Shown here piece by piece: positions 17,898-27,375 of a stretch of 64,000 bases of DNA. Within the stretch, counting starts at the first letter, position 1; the number at the start of each line of letters is the position of its first letter. The position numbers and the translations under genes were made by a program. The stretch lies in the NCBI GenBank assembly GCA_021780315.1, contig JAJXYY010000042.1, forward strand, positions 1-64,000. Direction: 5' to 3'. The notes beneath the pieces were generated by a model. That model was not told the origin of the DNA and did not search any database. It saw only the letters and a program-made list of their open reading frames with translations. The DNA is from Acidobacteriota bacterium (GTDB lineage: Bacteria > Acidobacteriota > Terriglobia > Terriglobales > Acidobacteriaceae).

Positions 17898-18017
17898 TCG
17901 GGTTTGATCCTAGCTATTGGATGCGAGCGGGTTGCTAATGTATCTAACGCGATTTGGAGACATTTGACGCGTAGTTGTGGCGAGGACTGATTTGAGTTGG
18001 TGGCGAGGTGAGTGTTC

Positions 18018-18722
18018 TCAGGCGGTGACGAGGGAGCCAAGCTGCTCACCGTTACAGACCCTGACGATGTTTCCGCGCTCGCGCATACTGAAGACCATCA
18101 TAGGCATGTTGTTGTCTTTGCATAGAGATACGGCGGTCTGATCCATGACGCGGAGGTTGAGGCGGAGGATATCCGAGTAGGTGATTTTGTCGAGTTTGGT
18201 GGCGGTGGGATCGGTTTTTGGATCGGCGGTGTAGACCCCATCGACGGAGGTTGCCTTGAGGAGGATGTCGGCTTTGATCTCCATGGCGCGGAGGCTGGCG
18301 GCAGTGTCGGTGGAAAAGAAGGGGTTTCCGGTGCCTGCGGCGAAGATGACGATGCGTCCCTTTTCCAGATGACGCATGGCGCGGCGACGGATGTAAGGCT
18401 CGGTGACCTGGTGCATCGCGATGGCGGACATGACGCGGCAGAAGAGGCCACGCTTCTCGATGGCGTCCTGCAGGGCGATGGAGTTGATGACCGTGGAGAG
18501 CATGCCCATGTGGTCGGCGGCGACACGATCCATATCGATGGCTTGCTGGGCGACACCGCGGAAGAAGTTTCCGCCGCCTACGACGATACCAATTTCGCAG
18601 CCGAGCGCGTGGACGGAGGCGATTTCTTCGGCGATTTGGTGGATAAAGACAGCGTCAATACCGAAGCCTTTGCCGGCGGCAAGGGCTTCACCCGAGATCT
18701 TGAGGAGGACTCTTTTGTACAT
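18018..18722 (-). CDS. pyrH: Uridylate (UMP) kinase
   Basis: PyrH phosphorylates UMP to UDP in pyrimidine nucleotide synthesis. The 234-residue protein starts [14 protein letters not shown], the usual PyrH N terminus, so the ATG at 18722 is preferred over the upstream in-frame ATG at 18803. The GGGNFFRG segment and the nucleotide-binding stretch [14 protein letters not shown] are diagnostic of the amino-acid-kinase fold of bacterial UMP kinases. In many bacteria the order is rpsB-tsf-pyrH-frr. Here pyrH is 2.6 kb downstream of tsf on the same strand, with three unrelated genes between, and frr does not follow. Allosteric control by GTP and UTP is known for the family. Confidence 0.96.
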   Translation of the reverse strand: MYKRVLLKISGEALAAGKGFGIDAVFIHQIAEEIASVHALGCEIGIVVGGGNFFRGVAQQAIDMDRVAADHMGMLSTVINSIALQDAIEKRGLFCRVMSAIAMHQVTEPYIRRRAMRHLEKGRIVIFAAGTGNPFFSTDTAASLRAMEIKADILLKATSVDGVYTADPKTDPTATKLDKITYSDILRLNLRVMDQTAVSLCKDNNMPMMVFSMRERGNIVRVCNGEQLGSLVTA

Positions 18723-19107
18723 GTCAGGATTAAGTATCGCATGGGTTGAATACTGGGCAGAGTAGGCGGCTGAATGCAATTTCATTTCGATTTGAGACGT
18801 CACTCATCTGCACTTGCAGTGTTGAATAGGCGGATAAGCAGGGTGGGGTGGGCGCGAGAAGCCGATGAGCTGGACTCCCCCCCTCCCCCCCCCATTATTG
18901 CGCAAAGTCTTCGAATCATGGTGGTTAGGTCTGGACTTGATTGTGCGATACGGTGGCATGGGGTGGTTCAGGGGGGTGCCTGGCCTGCTGAGCGGCGAGG
19001 AAGACGCGGCAGGTGAGGCTTGACTGGGAGGTATTCTGTCAAGCGTTGGGGTGAGGCTGAGGAGTGCGGGGCTGCACTCCCCTGCCGCAAAGGCGTTTGG
19101 CCGTTGG
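18723..19107. other. 385-base gap with a C-tract, an interspersed repeat and inverted repeats
   Basis: The gap between pyrH and the NAD(P)-binding gene contains a run of 16 C with one T (18878-18894) and copy A of an interspersed repeat. It also has two short inverted repeats: GCTTGAC/GTCAAGC at 19018-19044 and GGAGTGC/GCACTCC at 19061-19080. No gene is seen. The promoter of pyrH should lie at its left end. Confidence 0.6.
18872..18955 (+). repeat. Interspersed intergenic repeat, copy A
   Basis: The sequence has a C-rich tract followed by CAAAGTCTTCGAATCATG, then GGTTAGGTCTGGACTTGA and GATACGG. Copy B at 40060-40137 has the same order and orientation, with C-rich tract, CAAAGTCTTCGAATGATG, GGTTAGGTCCGGACTTGA and ATACGG. 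Over the core of about 50 bases the two differ at only a few positions. Both copies are intergenic. Confidence 0.75.
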
Positions 19108-19752
19108 TTAGTAGCCGATGGTGAAGCGCTGGCGCTGGAACTGGGGACGCTCCAGTTCGTCGACGAGGGCGATGGCGTAGTCTTCCATCGAGATGCGGCT
19201 GTTGTGCTGGTCGTCGGCGATGAGGTCGTCTTTGCCGAGGCGGAATTTTCCGGTGCGTTGGCCGGGCTCAAAGAATGCAGCGGGGCTGAAGCTGGTCCAG
19301 TTGATGTCGGACTGTTTGATGAGTTCGAGAGCGTCGGCGTGGGCGGTGGCGATGGGGAGCCACTCGGGCGGGAGATGACCGCTGGCGAGGAGGGTGACTC
19401 CGGGAGCAACGAAGAGGCTGGCGGCGCCACCGACGTAGACGAAGCGGGTGGATTTGGCGGATTGGCCGATGGCATCGATGAAGTGCTGGGTGACGGGGAT
19501 GATTTGGCGAACGCCTTCGGGGGTGAGGGGTGGGGCGTAGGCGCTGACTACGGCGTCGAAGGGAGTACCTGCTATGGCCAAGGAGATGGCAGCGGCAGAG
19601 TCAGTAGTTCCCTGCTTGATGGTGAGGTTGGGCTGAGGGGCGAGTTTGGCGGGGTCGCGGACGATGGCGGTGACGTGGTGGCCGCGGGAGAGGAGTTCGG
19701 TGAGGATGCGGCTGCCGGACTTTCCGGTGGCTCCGTAGAGGGCGATGTTCAT
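19108..19752 (-). CDS. NAD(P)-binding oxidoreductase (NmrA/YwnB-like)
   Basis: The 214-residue protein is a single-domain Rossmann protein with the nucleotide motif GATGKSGSRI at residues 8-17 and the strand FVYVGGAASL in the middle. It resembles the short atypical NAD(P)H-binding reductases typified by B. subtilis YwnB. Its substrate is unknown; quinones or electrophiles are reported for relatives. It is divergent from an Rrf2-family regulator gene with a 165-base spacer. This mirrors the ywnA-ywnB pairing and suggests that the regulator controls it. The ATG at 19750-19752 begins directly with the conserved first strand (MNIALYGATG). Confidence 0.85.
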   Translation of the reverse strand: MNIALYGATGKSGSRILTELLSRGHHVTAIVRDPAKLAPQPNLTIKQGTTDSAAAISLAIAGTPFDAVVSAYAPPLTPEGVRQIIPVTQHFIDAIGQSAKSTRFVYVGGAASLFVAPGVTLLASGHLPPEWLPIATAHADALELIKQSDINWTSFSPAAFFEPGQRTGKFRLGKDDLIADDQHNSRISMEDYAIALVDELERPQFQRQRFTIGY

Positions 19753-19917
19753 TGGGCTGCTCCGAATGGTTTGAATTTGTACTGATTGTCTGACTACGAG
19801 ATAGTAGATGCGGGTTGGACACTTAGCGTCACAAAAAAAGTTACAGTTTTCGACGATGTTGATCGCAGGAGCCTTCTGCGACTCGTGGGTGTGGCTGGGA
19901 CTCTGTAAGCTACTGAT
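19753..19917. promoter_or_regulatory. Divergent promoter region between the reductase and Rrf2 genes
   Basis: The 165-base spacer must hold both promoters and probably the regulator's operator. A short dyad CTAC-N6-GTAG lies at 19794-19807 within an AT-richer stretch. It is a candidate operator half-site pair, but it is too short to be convincing alone. Confidence 0.4.
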
Positions 19918-20340
19918 ATGAACTCGCGCTTCTCACTTGCGATCCATGTCCTGTGCCTGTTGGCGATGCAGCCGGAGGAGCGGATGACATCAGGGTTTCT
20001 GGCTATGAGTATTGGGACGAATCCGGTGGTGATACGGCGGTTGATGGCGAAGCTTCGCGAGGCGGAGTTGGTGACGAGCAAGGGCGCAGCAGGAGGTGGG
20101 TGGATGCTGGCACGGCCGGCAGCGAAGATTTCGCTAACCAGCGTGCGAAGTGCGCTAGAAGATGAAGTAGCGATGCGGATGCACAAGGAGCAACCACATC
20201 CGGCCTGTCCGGTGGGCCAGGGGGTTCATCAGGCGCTGAGCTTGGTGTATGGGCAGGTGGATACGGCAATTGATCGGGCGCTGGCGCAGGTGTCAGTGGC
20301 GGATGTGCTGGCGGATGCGTTGGCGAAGGTGGCAAAATAG
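19918..20340 (+). CDS. Rrf2-family transcriptional regulator (YwnA-like)
   Basis: The 140-residue protein has an N-terminal winged helix-turn-helix (about residues 3-65: SRFSLAIHVLCLLA, then TNPVVIRRLMAKLREAELV and the wing GAAGGGWMLA). This is the Rrf2 arrangement without the three-Cys iron-sulfur cluster of IscR or NsrR. A single Cys in HPACPVGQ near residue 99 could act as a redox or electrophile sensor, as in YwnA-type repressors; that is an inference. It is divergent from the NAD(P)-binding oxidoreductase gene, its likely target. Confidence 0.88.
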   Translation: MNSRFSLAIHVLCLLAMQPEERMTSGFLAMSIGTNPVVIRRLMAKLREAELVTSKGAAGGGWMLARPAAKISLTSVRSALEDEVAMRMHKEQPHPACPVGQGVHQALSLVYGQVDTAIDRALAQVSVADVLADALAKVAK

Positions 20341-20404
20341 CAATCCCGACCCTACGACAGACCTAGTCCCGCTTGTGCCGTGCTCCTTGGGCTACAGATA
20401 CCAT

Positions 20405-21226
20405 TCATTCAGATCTGAATTCCTTCTGCTTAGGGTTGAGAATGTCTAATGCGAAGCGGCTGAGAGCTGCACGCTGCTCTGGACCCATGTGTGCATCTAG
20501 AAGGCTGATTTTTGAAATTGAATTCTGGGATTTACGTAAAAACGCATTAAAGAGGCAATACATGACCTGACAGGCGATTACATATACAAATTTACAATCA
20601 CTCTCAAATTCGGGCGAAGCGATAGTGATCCCTAGACGTGGCCAACGGTTGGCATGCACAAGATTCCTCATGTGCTGAAGTAAACGAAGCATTTCAATGC
20701 CGGGTTTGACCTTGAACTCCTCAAGCTTCGCACTTAGTTTTGCTTCCGAGTCCTTTGGGAATAGATTTCTTGATACTGTCGGGAAGTCTTGCACAGCAGC
20801 ACTAAATAAATCAGATGCAATGACATCCGATGGCACCCAGCTGAGTTGTTCCGCCAATTGAATATATTTCTCGAAGGTAGTATTCAAGATTTTTTCCTTA
20901 TATTTATCTCCTTCTTTTTCTTTGATGCTTTTGTAGATTGTTGTTTGCTCTACTTGCTGTTCAGAGAAAAGGCAGAGCGTTGCTAGCAGACCCTCGATTG
21001 CGGAAGCCAACATTAGACAAGCAGAAAAGTACGCATTTGATTGACGGCACCTGTCCGATTCAAACGCGTAGAAGGTTATTACTAGATAAAGCTCTATTCC
21101 CTCGACACCCATAGCAGCTTCGTAAAGTTGCACAGTGAGTTCAGGAGTCAACTGAACGCCGATGAAGTCACCTATTTGCTTGCGGAGCGCTTCAGCGTCC
21201 CTTGCGATTGCGTCTTGATCGAACAT
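20405..21226 (-). CDS. Unknown alpha-helical protein, AT-richer than neighbours
   Basis: The 273-residue protein is predicted to be mostly helical and soluble. A hydrophobic helix near residues 85-110 (FSACLMLASAIEGLLATLCLF) and a segment MRNLVHANRWPR near residue 200 are the most distinct parts. The R-N-x-x-H spacing recalls HEPN ribonuclease motifs but is one residue shorter than the usual R-x4-6-H, so I do not assign that function. Base composition and codon use are visibly poorer in G and C than in the flanking ribosomal genes, suggesting acquisition by transfer. It sits between tsf and pyrH, right after the tsf terminator. Confidence 0.75.
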   Translation of the reverse strand: MFDQDAIARDAEALRKQIGDFIGVQLTPELTVQLYEAAMGVEGIELYLVITFYAFESDRCRQSNAYFSACLMLASAIEGLLATLCLFSEQQVEQTTIYKSIKEKEGDKYKEKILNTTFEKYIQLAEQLSWVPSDVIASDLFSAAVQDFPTVSRNLFPKDSEAKLSAKLEEFKVKPGIEMLRLLQHMRNLVHANRWPRLGITIASPEFESDCKFVYVIACQVMYCLFNAFLRKSQNSISKISLLDAHMGPEQRAALSRFALDILNPKQKEFRSE

Positions 21227-21247
21227 CGTGTGCCTCTCAGCTTCTTA

Positions 21248-21284
21248 AAGAAAGAGCCCAGGCTACCCGCCCGGGCTCTTTCTT
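21248..21284 (-). terminator. Terminator of the rpsB-tsf unit
   Basis: A perfect 12-bp stem (AAGAAAGAGCCC with GGGCTCTTTCTT) with a 13-base loop lies downstream of tsf and directly upstream of the next minus-strand gene. On the minus strand it is followed by TTAAG rather than a long T run, but the stem itself ends in a T-rich arm. Confidence 0.7.
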
Positions 21285-21301
21285 GTTCTCGAATAGAATG
21301 T

Positions 21302-21329
21302 GTAGGGCACGGCCTAAGCCGTGCCCTAC
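21302..21329. repeat. Perfect 12-bp palindromic element
   Basis: GTAGGGCACGGC and GCCGTGCCCTAC flank the four bases CTAA, giving a perfect hairpin just after tsf. A related hairpin with the core GGCACGGC-TGAT-GCCGTACC occurs at 23825-23844. It has no T run and is more like a small dispersed palindromic repeat than a terminator. Confidence 0.6.
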
Positions 21330-21354
21330 GTCTACGGCTGATTACGAATCAGGT

Positions 21355-22017
21355 TTATGCTTCTTCGGTTGCGGCTATCTGGGCAGTGGTGGCTACGGTC
21401 CAGTCGGGGGCGCCTACCTTGAAGCGGGCGAAGCGGCGGACGCTGATGTTTTCGCCGAGTTTGCCGACCTTGGAGGCGATGATCTGGGCGATGGTCTGGG
21501 TCTGGTCCTTGATGAAGGGCTGCTCGAGGAGGCAGAACTCTTCGTAGAACTTGCCGAGCTTGCCTTCGAGCATCTTCTCGATGATGGCGGCGGGCTTGCC
21601 GGTGGCGGCGGCCTGGGCGCGGTAGATCTCCTTCTCGCGGTCGAGGTCGGCGGCGGTGACTTCGTCCTTACCGATGTAGCGGGGATCGGTAGCGGCGATG
21701 TGCATGGCGATGTCTTTGAGGAGTTCCTGGAAGTCGGGCGTGAGGGCGACGAAGTCGGACTCGCAGTTGAGTTCGAGGAGGACGCCGATCTTTCCGCCGG
21801 CGTGGATGTAGGTTCCGACGGAGCCCTCGTTGGTGGAGCGGGAGGCTTTCTTGGCTGCGGAGGCCATGCCACGCTTGCGGAGGACGACGAAGGCGCCTTC
21901 CATGTCGCCCTTGGATTCCTGCAGGGCCTTGAGACAGTCGCCCATGGGGGCACCGGACTTATCGCGGAGTTCTTTAACGAGCTTGGCGTCGATCTTTACT
22001 GGCGTTTCGGTAGACAT
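21355..22017 (-). CDS. tsf: Translation elongation factor Ts
   Basis: EF-Ts exchanges GDP for GTP on EF-Tu. The 220-residue protein has the N-terminal UBA-like domain (LVKELRDKSGAPMGDCLKAL, about residues 10-30) with the TDVP-like exchange region. The core segment LLELNCESDFVA (about 80-91) and the short second dimerisation domain typical of compact bacterial EF-Ts follow. The ATG at 22017 has AAGGA at good spacing; an ATG six bases upstream has none. It lies 174 bases downstream of rpsB in the usual order and is followed by a terminator. Confidence 0.97.
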   Translation of the reverse strand: MSTETPVKIDAKLVKELRDKSGAPMGDCLKALQESKGDMEGAFVVLRKRGMASAAKKASRSTNEGSVGTYIHAGGKIGVLLELNCESDFVALTPDFQELLKDIAMHIAATDPRYIGKDEVTAADLDREKEIYRAQAAATGKPAAIIEKMLEGKLGKFYEEFCLLEQPFIKDQTQTIAQIIASKVGKLGENISVRRFARFKVGAPDWTVATTAQIAATEEA

Positions 22018-22090
22018 AATCATCCTTAGGAGCAAAGTTGCAGAAGGCGTAGGTTGCAGGAGGCGGAGGGGAGGCTACCGCCGATGAACG

Positions 22091-22118
22091 CGTGGCGCGA
22101 GCAGAAGCCCGCGCCACG
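22091..22118. repeat. Inverted repeat in the rpsB-tsf spacer
   Basis: CGTGGCGCG and CGCGCCACG form a perfect 9-bp stem with a 10-base loop between rpsB and tsf. It could attenuate or protect the mRNA between the two genes. No T run follows. Confidence 0.45.
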
Positions 22119-22191
22119 TACAGAATATGAGTGCGAGGTTACGGTACGGCGAATGAAGCTCCGGACCGGACAGGCTGCAGTGGCGACCGAA

Positions 22192-23136
<945 letters not shown>

Positions 23137-23305
23137 TGTAGCTCCTTGGTGAAGGCAGCCGGGAGTGGACGCCGGTGCCTGGATTGATCCCGCGTACGGG
23201 AGATTTGACTCCTGACCTCCGATGAGCCGGCTTCGGAGGGTGATGCGAAGCAGCGAATCATTATCGCGGCTGAAGTGCGGGGGTGATAGCTGTCTGCCTG
23301 CTCTG

Positions 23306-23345
23306 TGTCAGGCTGGGGTGGGGTGAATTCCAGCCCAGCCTGACA
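23306..23345 (-). terminator. Possible terminator or leader hairpin between rpsI and rpsB
   Basis: TGTCAGGCTGGG and CCCAGCCTGACA form a perfect 12-bp stem with a 16-base loop, starting 24 bases after the rpsI stop. There is no T run on the minus strand, so it may end the rplM-rpsI transcript weakly, or it may be part of the rpsB leader RNA. Confidence 0.45.
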
Positions 23346-23368
23346 GGAGAGCAAACAGAAGCCTCTGC

Positions 23369-23764
23369 TTAGCGCTTGGAGAACTGGAAGCGAGCGCGAG
23401 CACCCTTCTGACCGTACTTTTTACGCTCTTTACCTCGCGAATCGCGGGTAACGAGGCCCTGAGCCTTGAGTGCTTTACGCAGCTCGGGGTTGAACTCCAT
23501 GAGAGCGCGGGCGATGCCGAGCTTGACCGCATCGGCCTGCCCCATGACGCCGCCGCCCTTGACGGTGGTGAACACGTCGAAGGTTTCGCCGATATCGGAG
23601 ATGCCGAGGGACCGCTTGGCGGCTGCGCGCTGCTGTGCGGTGACGAAGTAGACGTCACACTCTTTTTTGTTGACGGTGAACTTACCGCTGCCGGGACGGA
23701 GGAAGACGCGGGCGATGGAGGACTTGCGCCGGCCGGTTCCGTAGAATTGAACTAGATCTGCCAT
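23369..23764 (-). CDS. rpsI: 30S ribosomal protein S9
   Basis: The 131-residue protein has the S9 hallmarks: [19 protein letters not shown] at the N terminus, the GGG-GQA-A-K-GIARAL segment in the middle ([22 protein letters not shown]) and the C-terminal tail [13 protein letters not shown], which reaches the ribosomal P site. It follows rplM by 88 bases on the same strand, the standard rplM-rpsI pair. The start ATG at 23764 follows AAGGAG. Confidence 0.98.
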   Translation of the reverse strand: MADLVQFYGTGRRKSSIARVFLRPGSGKFTVNKKECDVYFVTAQQRAAAKRSLGISDIGETFDVFTTVKGGGVMGQADAVKLGIARALMEFNPELRKALKAQGLVTRDSRGKERKKYGQKGARARFQFSKR

Positions 23765-23788
23765 GGTGCTCCTTGAACTATGACCCTT

Positions 23789-23844
23789 GGGGCTGATGCC
23801 CCAGCGAAGGTTTTGAACTCGTTCGGCACGGCTGATGCCGTACC
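23789..23844. repeat. Two short hairpins with TGAT loops in the rplM-rpsI spacer
   Basis: GGGGC-TGAT-GCCCC at 23789-23802 and GGCACGGC-TGAT-GCCGTACC (one mismatch) at 23825-23844 fill most of the 88-base spacer. The second resembles the palindrome at 21302-21329. They may be copies of a small palindromic repeat. Confidence 0.45.
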
Positions 23845-23852
23845 CCTAAAAG

Positions 23853-24314
23853 CTAGACGGCCTTGGGGGCGTTGGATGCGTGGAACTCCAACGGCACGGG
23901 CTGCTGGGCGAGGTGGGGGTGCTGGTTCCCCTTGTAGACCTTAAGCTTGGTGGCCATCTGGCGTCCGAGCTTGGACTTGGGGAGCATACCCTTGACGGCC
24001 TGCTCGACGATAGCTTCCGGGCGACGGGCGAGCAGCTTGATGAAGGACTCTTCGCGGAGACCACCGGGGAAGCCGGTGTAACGGCGATAGAGCTTGCTGT
24101 CGGCCTTGAGTCCCGTGAGTACGATCTTTTCGGCGTTGATGATGACGACGTGATCGCCCATGTCGATGTAGGGGGTATAGAGGGGGTTGAGCTTGCCGGC
24201 GAGGACCGATGCAGCGGTGGTGGCGAGACGTCCGAGGGTCTTGCCGGTGGCGTCTACAACGAACCACTTGCGCTTGATATCTTTGCCGCTCGGGATGGTG
24301 GTGCTGTTGTTCAT
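23853..24314 (-). CDS. rplM: 50S ribosomal protein L13
   Basis: The 153-residue protein matches L13: [19 protein letters not shown] at the N terminus, [25 protein letters not shown] in the centre, then [12 protein letters not shown] and [11 protein letters not shown] 15-residue N-terminal extension ([11 protein letters not shown]) precedes the core. It is the first gene of the minus-strand ribosomal protein unit rplM-rpsI-(rpsB-tsf). Its promoter and any autoregulatory leader should lie in the 528-base gap upstream. The start at 24314 follows GGGAG. Confidence 0.97.
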   Translation of the reverse strand: MNNSTTIPSGKDIKRKWFVVDATGKTLGRLATTAASVLAGKLNPLYTPYIDMGDHVVIINAEKIVLTGLKADSKLYRRYTGFPGGLREESFIKLLARRPEAIVEQAVKGMLPKSKLGRQMATKLKVYKGNQHPHLAQQPVPLEFHASNAPKAV

Positions 24315-24842
24315 GAGGGTTACTCCCTGGTTCTGCCGTCTTCAGTGTTCGGCGTGTGGCATGAAGAAAAGTGGAACGATTTTTACTGCATACTGCGGGT
24401 GTTGCTACTGCCAGCTGCGAAGACCTGATACTTACTGCTCGCTGCGACGTAACGACAAGCCTTTGCGGGCTGGCTGCGCTACGTGACGATGAAACGGGCC
24501 GACTGGCTGCGAGAACGAGAAGTGGACCTCTCGAACACGGACAAGCCAAGCTGCTTGTAGTGCGCACAGAACCTTGTTTGGGGCCTGAGGAGTGGGTGCT
24601 TCTGGGGTGCGACGGTACGGTGCAGCCCCGGATTACGACGTGCTACGGCTCCCACGACGTCTCACTTGGCTGATGTCATCCGTGTTGGTTAAGCGCACGA
24701 ATGTACAGACGCGAGACTGCGCGAGTCTTCAGGATAGACTAACTGCTAGACAGGGTCAACCATCACGGTCGAATTACGCCCGATCTCTGTGATTAGCCAA
24801 GGTGCAAACGCGCTACAAGAATCGGAATCAAGGAGTAGACGG
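24315..24842. other. 528-base gap without a recognised gene
   Basis: The gap separates the divergent rplM gene and the GT-C-like gene. Short ORFs here lack ribosome binding sites and recognisable products. It must contain the rplM promoter and leader. No tRNA cloverleaf or clear terminator was seen. Confidence 0.6.
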
Positions 24843-26429
24843 ATGGGTATGACGGGCCGGACGAGCCGAGTGGCGTTACTGGGAAGTACTACGGGGAGAT
24901 GGCTTGGGGGCGCAGTGTCCGCGCTGGTGGTGCTCTACGCCTATGTTCTGGTGGTGATGCCCGACAAGCTTTTTGCAGACGACAGTTATTTTTACTTTCA
25001 GGTGGCATGGAATTTCGCGCGGGGCAAAGGCAGTACTTTCAATAACATAATGCCTACCAATGGTTATCATCCGGTATGGCTGCTGGTGTGTTCCGTGGTG
25101 TTTCGGGTTTTTTCGGCTAAAGTCAGGGCGATCCATGCGATTGGAGGCTTGATCGCAACAATTCAGGTAACGACACTGTGGGTTGTTCGGCGCATCGTGG
25201 TGTTAGTCGGAGGAGATCTTTGGCCTATTGCATTTCTGCTCCTTCTGCCATTTTGCTTCCTGTCGCAACTGGGGACTGAAGGGCCGTTGAGTGGTCTGCT
25301 TCTAAGTCTCGTCATGCTTTTGGGATATGAGTTGGGGAACGGGCCCGAATCCCATTTGTCATGGTGGACCAGCGCACGATTCCATACAGTCGCTGCGATC
25401 GCAGTATTGACCCGGCTAGACAATATCTTCATCGTGGGCTGCGTGTGGATAGCACTTTGGTGGACACTGGGTGTTAAGGGGCGGCGACTCCAGATGTTTG
25501 CGTCATCCATATACCTGGCCTTCTGGGGGGTCTATCTGACGTCCAACTGGCTGTATTTTGGTACTTTCCAGCCCATTAGCGGCCTTTTGAAGAGCAATAG
25601 CCGTTCTGACCATACCTTTGGCTCCAATCTGCCGCATACGGCGTTGATCGCCCTTACGGTGATTTTGATTGGAATGGCGATCATGGCATGGAAGAGCCGT
25701 GACGCATTTTTCTTTGCGATTGAGGCGCCCTTTGCTTTAGGGGTATTCCTGCATGCGGCATACATCACCTTACGTATGTCGAATGAAACACGGTGGAGTT
25801 GGTATTACACGAGTTGGATACTGTTAGCCAGCATATTGCTCGCACGGGTTGGGGCAATCGTGGTGACGAGACGATCGCGTCTGGCAGGCCTGATGTGTGG
25901 ATTATGTGTGCTGGTAATGGCAGGACTGTGGGTCAAATTAAGTTACAGAAAGTTCTATTTAGGCCAAAGTCCTGTACCTCCTGTCTCGTTTAACCAAGAG
26001 GTGTACATAAAAGCTGGGATCCGACGGGCGTTTGCCTATGACCAGCCCGGGATGCTGGCTTACTATTCAAACGTACAAATTGTTCCGCTGGATGGACTGA
26101 TGGGTAATTTGGCATTTCAGCATGATCTGGCAGTCAAAGGCTTGAAGGCTGTCATGAAGGAAGAGCGGATCGATGGTTTCATCGGTCCTCCTATGCCAAT
26201 GAGTGACTCTGAACAGAACTCGATGTGCGAGGCGTTATATTTATCGACCGAGCAATTTCTATGTATGAAAGACGATTCGGGAGCATGGCAGATCACAGGA
26301 GTAGATATCTACGCTCGTGTTCCCAGTCGATTTGCGGGGACTCTGGCACTCAGCTCGACAAACATCATATGGAATGAAAGAGGCCTGGTGGCAGTATGGA
26401 GGGTAGATCCTTCGTTGGCAAACCGATAA
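24843..26429 (+). CDS. Polytopic GT-C-like membrane protein
   Basis: The 528-residue protein has about ten hydrophobic helices. The first periplasmic loop has the acidic pair in LFADDSYFYFQVAWNFARGKG and a later PTNGYHPVW. This arrangement is common in GT-C glycosyltransferases that use polyprenyl-phosphate sugars. The C-terminal 130 residues are soluble (about 395-528). The ATG at 24843 follows AAGGAG with ideal spacing, so the longer ORF from 24789 is not used. The next gene overlaps its end by 34 bases. Its place beside a minus-strand surface-polysaccharide region fits a sugar-transfer role, but the donor and acceptor are unknown. Confidence 0.75.
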   Translation: MGMTGRTSRVALLGSTTGRWLGGAVSALVVLYAYVLVVMPDKLFADDSYFYFQVAWNFARGKGSTFNNIMPTNGYHPVWLLVCSVVFRVFSAKVRAIHAIGGLIATIQVTTLWVVRRIVVLVGGDLWPIAFLLLLPFCFLSQLGTEGPLSGLLLSLVMLLGYELGNGPESHLSWWTSARFHTVAAIAVLTRLDNIFIVGCVWIALWWTLGVKGRRLQMFASSIYLAFWGVYLTSNWLYFGTFQPISGLLKSNSRSDHTFGSNLPHTALIALTVILIGMAIMAWKSRDAFFFAIEAPFALGVFLHAAYITLRMSNETRWSWYYTSWILLASILLARVGAIVVTRRSRLAGLMCGLCVLVMAGLWVKLSYRKFYLGQSPVPPVSFNQEVYIKAGIRRAFAYDQPGMLAYYSNVQIVPLDGLMGNLAFQHDLAVKGLKAVMKEERIDGFIGPPMPMSDSEQNSMCEALYLSTEQFLCMKDDSGAWQITGVDIYARVPSRFAGTLALSSTNIIWNERGLVAVWRVDPSLANR

Positions 26430-27358
26430 AGCGGAGACTTTGGGCAGTCGGCATCATGCTTGCTAGTGCTTTGTCCCAAAGTTCGCACGATGTGTTTGCT
26501 CAAGCACCACGGGACTCGAGGACAGACGTTGTCAAGAACGACACGGGTGCGCTTTTGCTGAAGAAGGTGGAAGCGACGGCGACCGAGGGCGAGGCTCGGA
26601 GGGATGAGGTGCTGGAGTCGGCGGCCAAGCTGGTGGGGAAGGCGCTGTTTCTGCGCGGATTCTATCTGGCGAATGACTTGCGGTTTGATGCCGGGGGGAG
26701 ATTGGTGGGTTCGGCGAAGGTGGGGGACTGGACACTGGCGGCGGTGGAGGTGCGTACGGTGACGCGACGCGGGCCGGAGGAGATCGAGTTGGACGGGGTG
26801 CGTGCGGCGATTCGGTACAACGTGGAGCAGGGCCAGTTTGAGCGGCATCCGCTGAAGGACGAGGCGATGCGGATTGTGATGGCTGATGGCGGGAGCCTGA
26901 AGGGGTTTGAGGCGGAGGAGGAGACGGTGTTTGCGGTAGGGATCGATCCGGGGCTGCAAGGGGCGATGCCGGAGTACTGGCAGCACTACTTTCGACCGGG
27001 GATGACGTGGCCGGAGGATGGGTTGACCGGGGTGACGGTGTATCCGATGCTGGGGCTGCCTAATCAACAGAAGGATGTGACGCCGCCGACTCTGGCGCAC
27101 AAGGCCGATACTCGGCCGACGGGTTATGCGGAGCGGGAGCGTGTGCATGGACCGCTGCAACTGCGAATGCTGGTGGATGTCGAGGGTGTTCCACAACGGA
27201 TCGCGGTACAGACGCCGCTGGGATATGGGCTGGACGAGCGTGCGGTGGAGTCGGTGGTGAAGTGGCGATTTGTGCCAGGGATGCGAGCGGGCAAACCGGT
27301 AGTGACCGAGGTAATTGTGGGGATCGACTTCGAGTATGCGGCGATGCCTCGGTTCTAG
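26396..27358 (+). CDS. TonB C-terminal-domain protein, secreted
   Basis: The 320-residue protein has an N-terminal signal or anchor (about residues 12-36, ending VFAQA). A middle region of unknown fold (about 40-250) follows. The C-terminal segment has the TonB-box-binding domain pattern (LRMLVDVEGVPQRIAV, then LDERAVESVVKWRFVPGMRAGKPV, about 258-310). Such proteins are often called energy transducer TonB, but this one has no proline-rich linker. It may be a stand-alone periplasmic TonB_C protein, common in acidobacteria. It overlaps the upstream gene by 34 bases, suggesting translational coupling. A later in-frame ATG at 26456 is a possible alternative start. Confidence 0.75.
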   Translation: MEGRSFVGKPIKRRLWAVGIMLASALSQSSHDVFAQAPRDSRTDVVKNDTGALLLKKVEATATEGEARRDEVLESAAKLVGKALFLRGFYLANDLRFDAGGRLVGSAKVGDWTLAAVEVRTVTRRGPEEIELDGVRAAIRYNVEQGQFERHPLKDEAMRIVMADGGSLKGFEAEEETVFAVGIDPGLQGAMPEYWQHYFRPGMTWPEDGLTGVTVYPMLGLPNQQKDVTPPTLAHKADTRPTGYAERERVHGPLQLRMLVDVEGVPQRIAVQTPLGYGLDERAVESVVKWRFVPGMRAGKPVVTEVIVGIDFEYAAMPRF

Positions 27359-27375
27359 GGCGGGCGAGGAATGGG

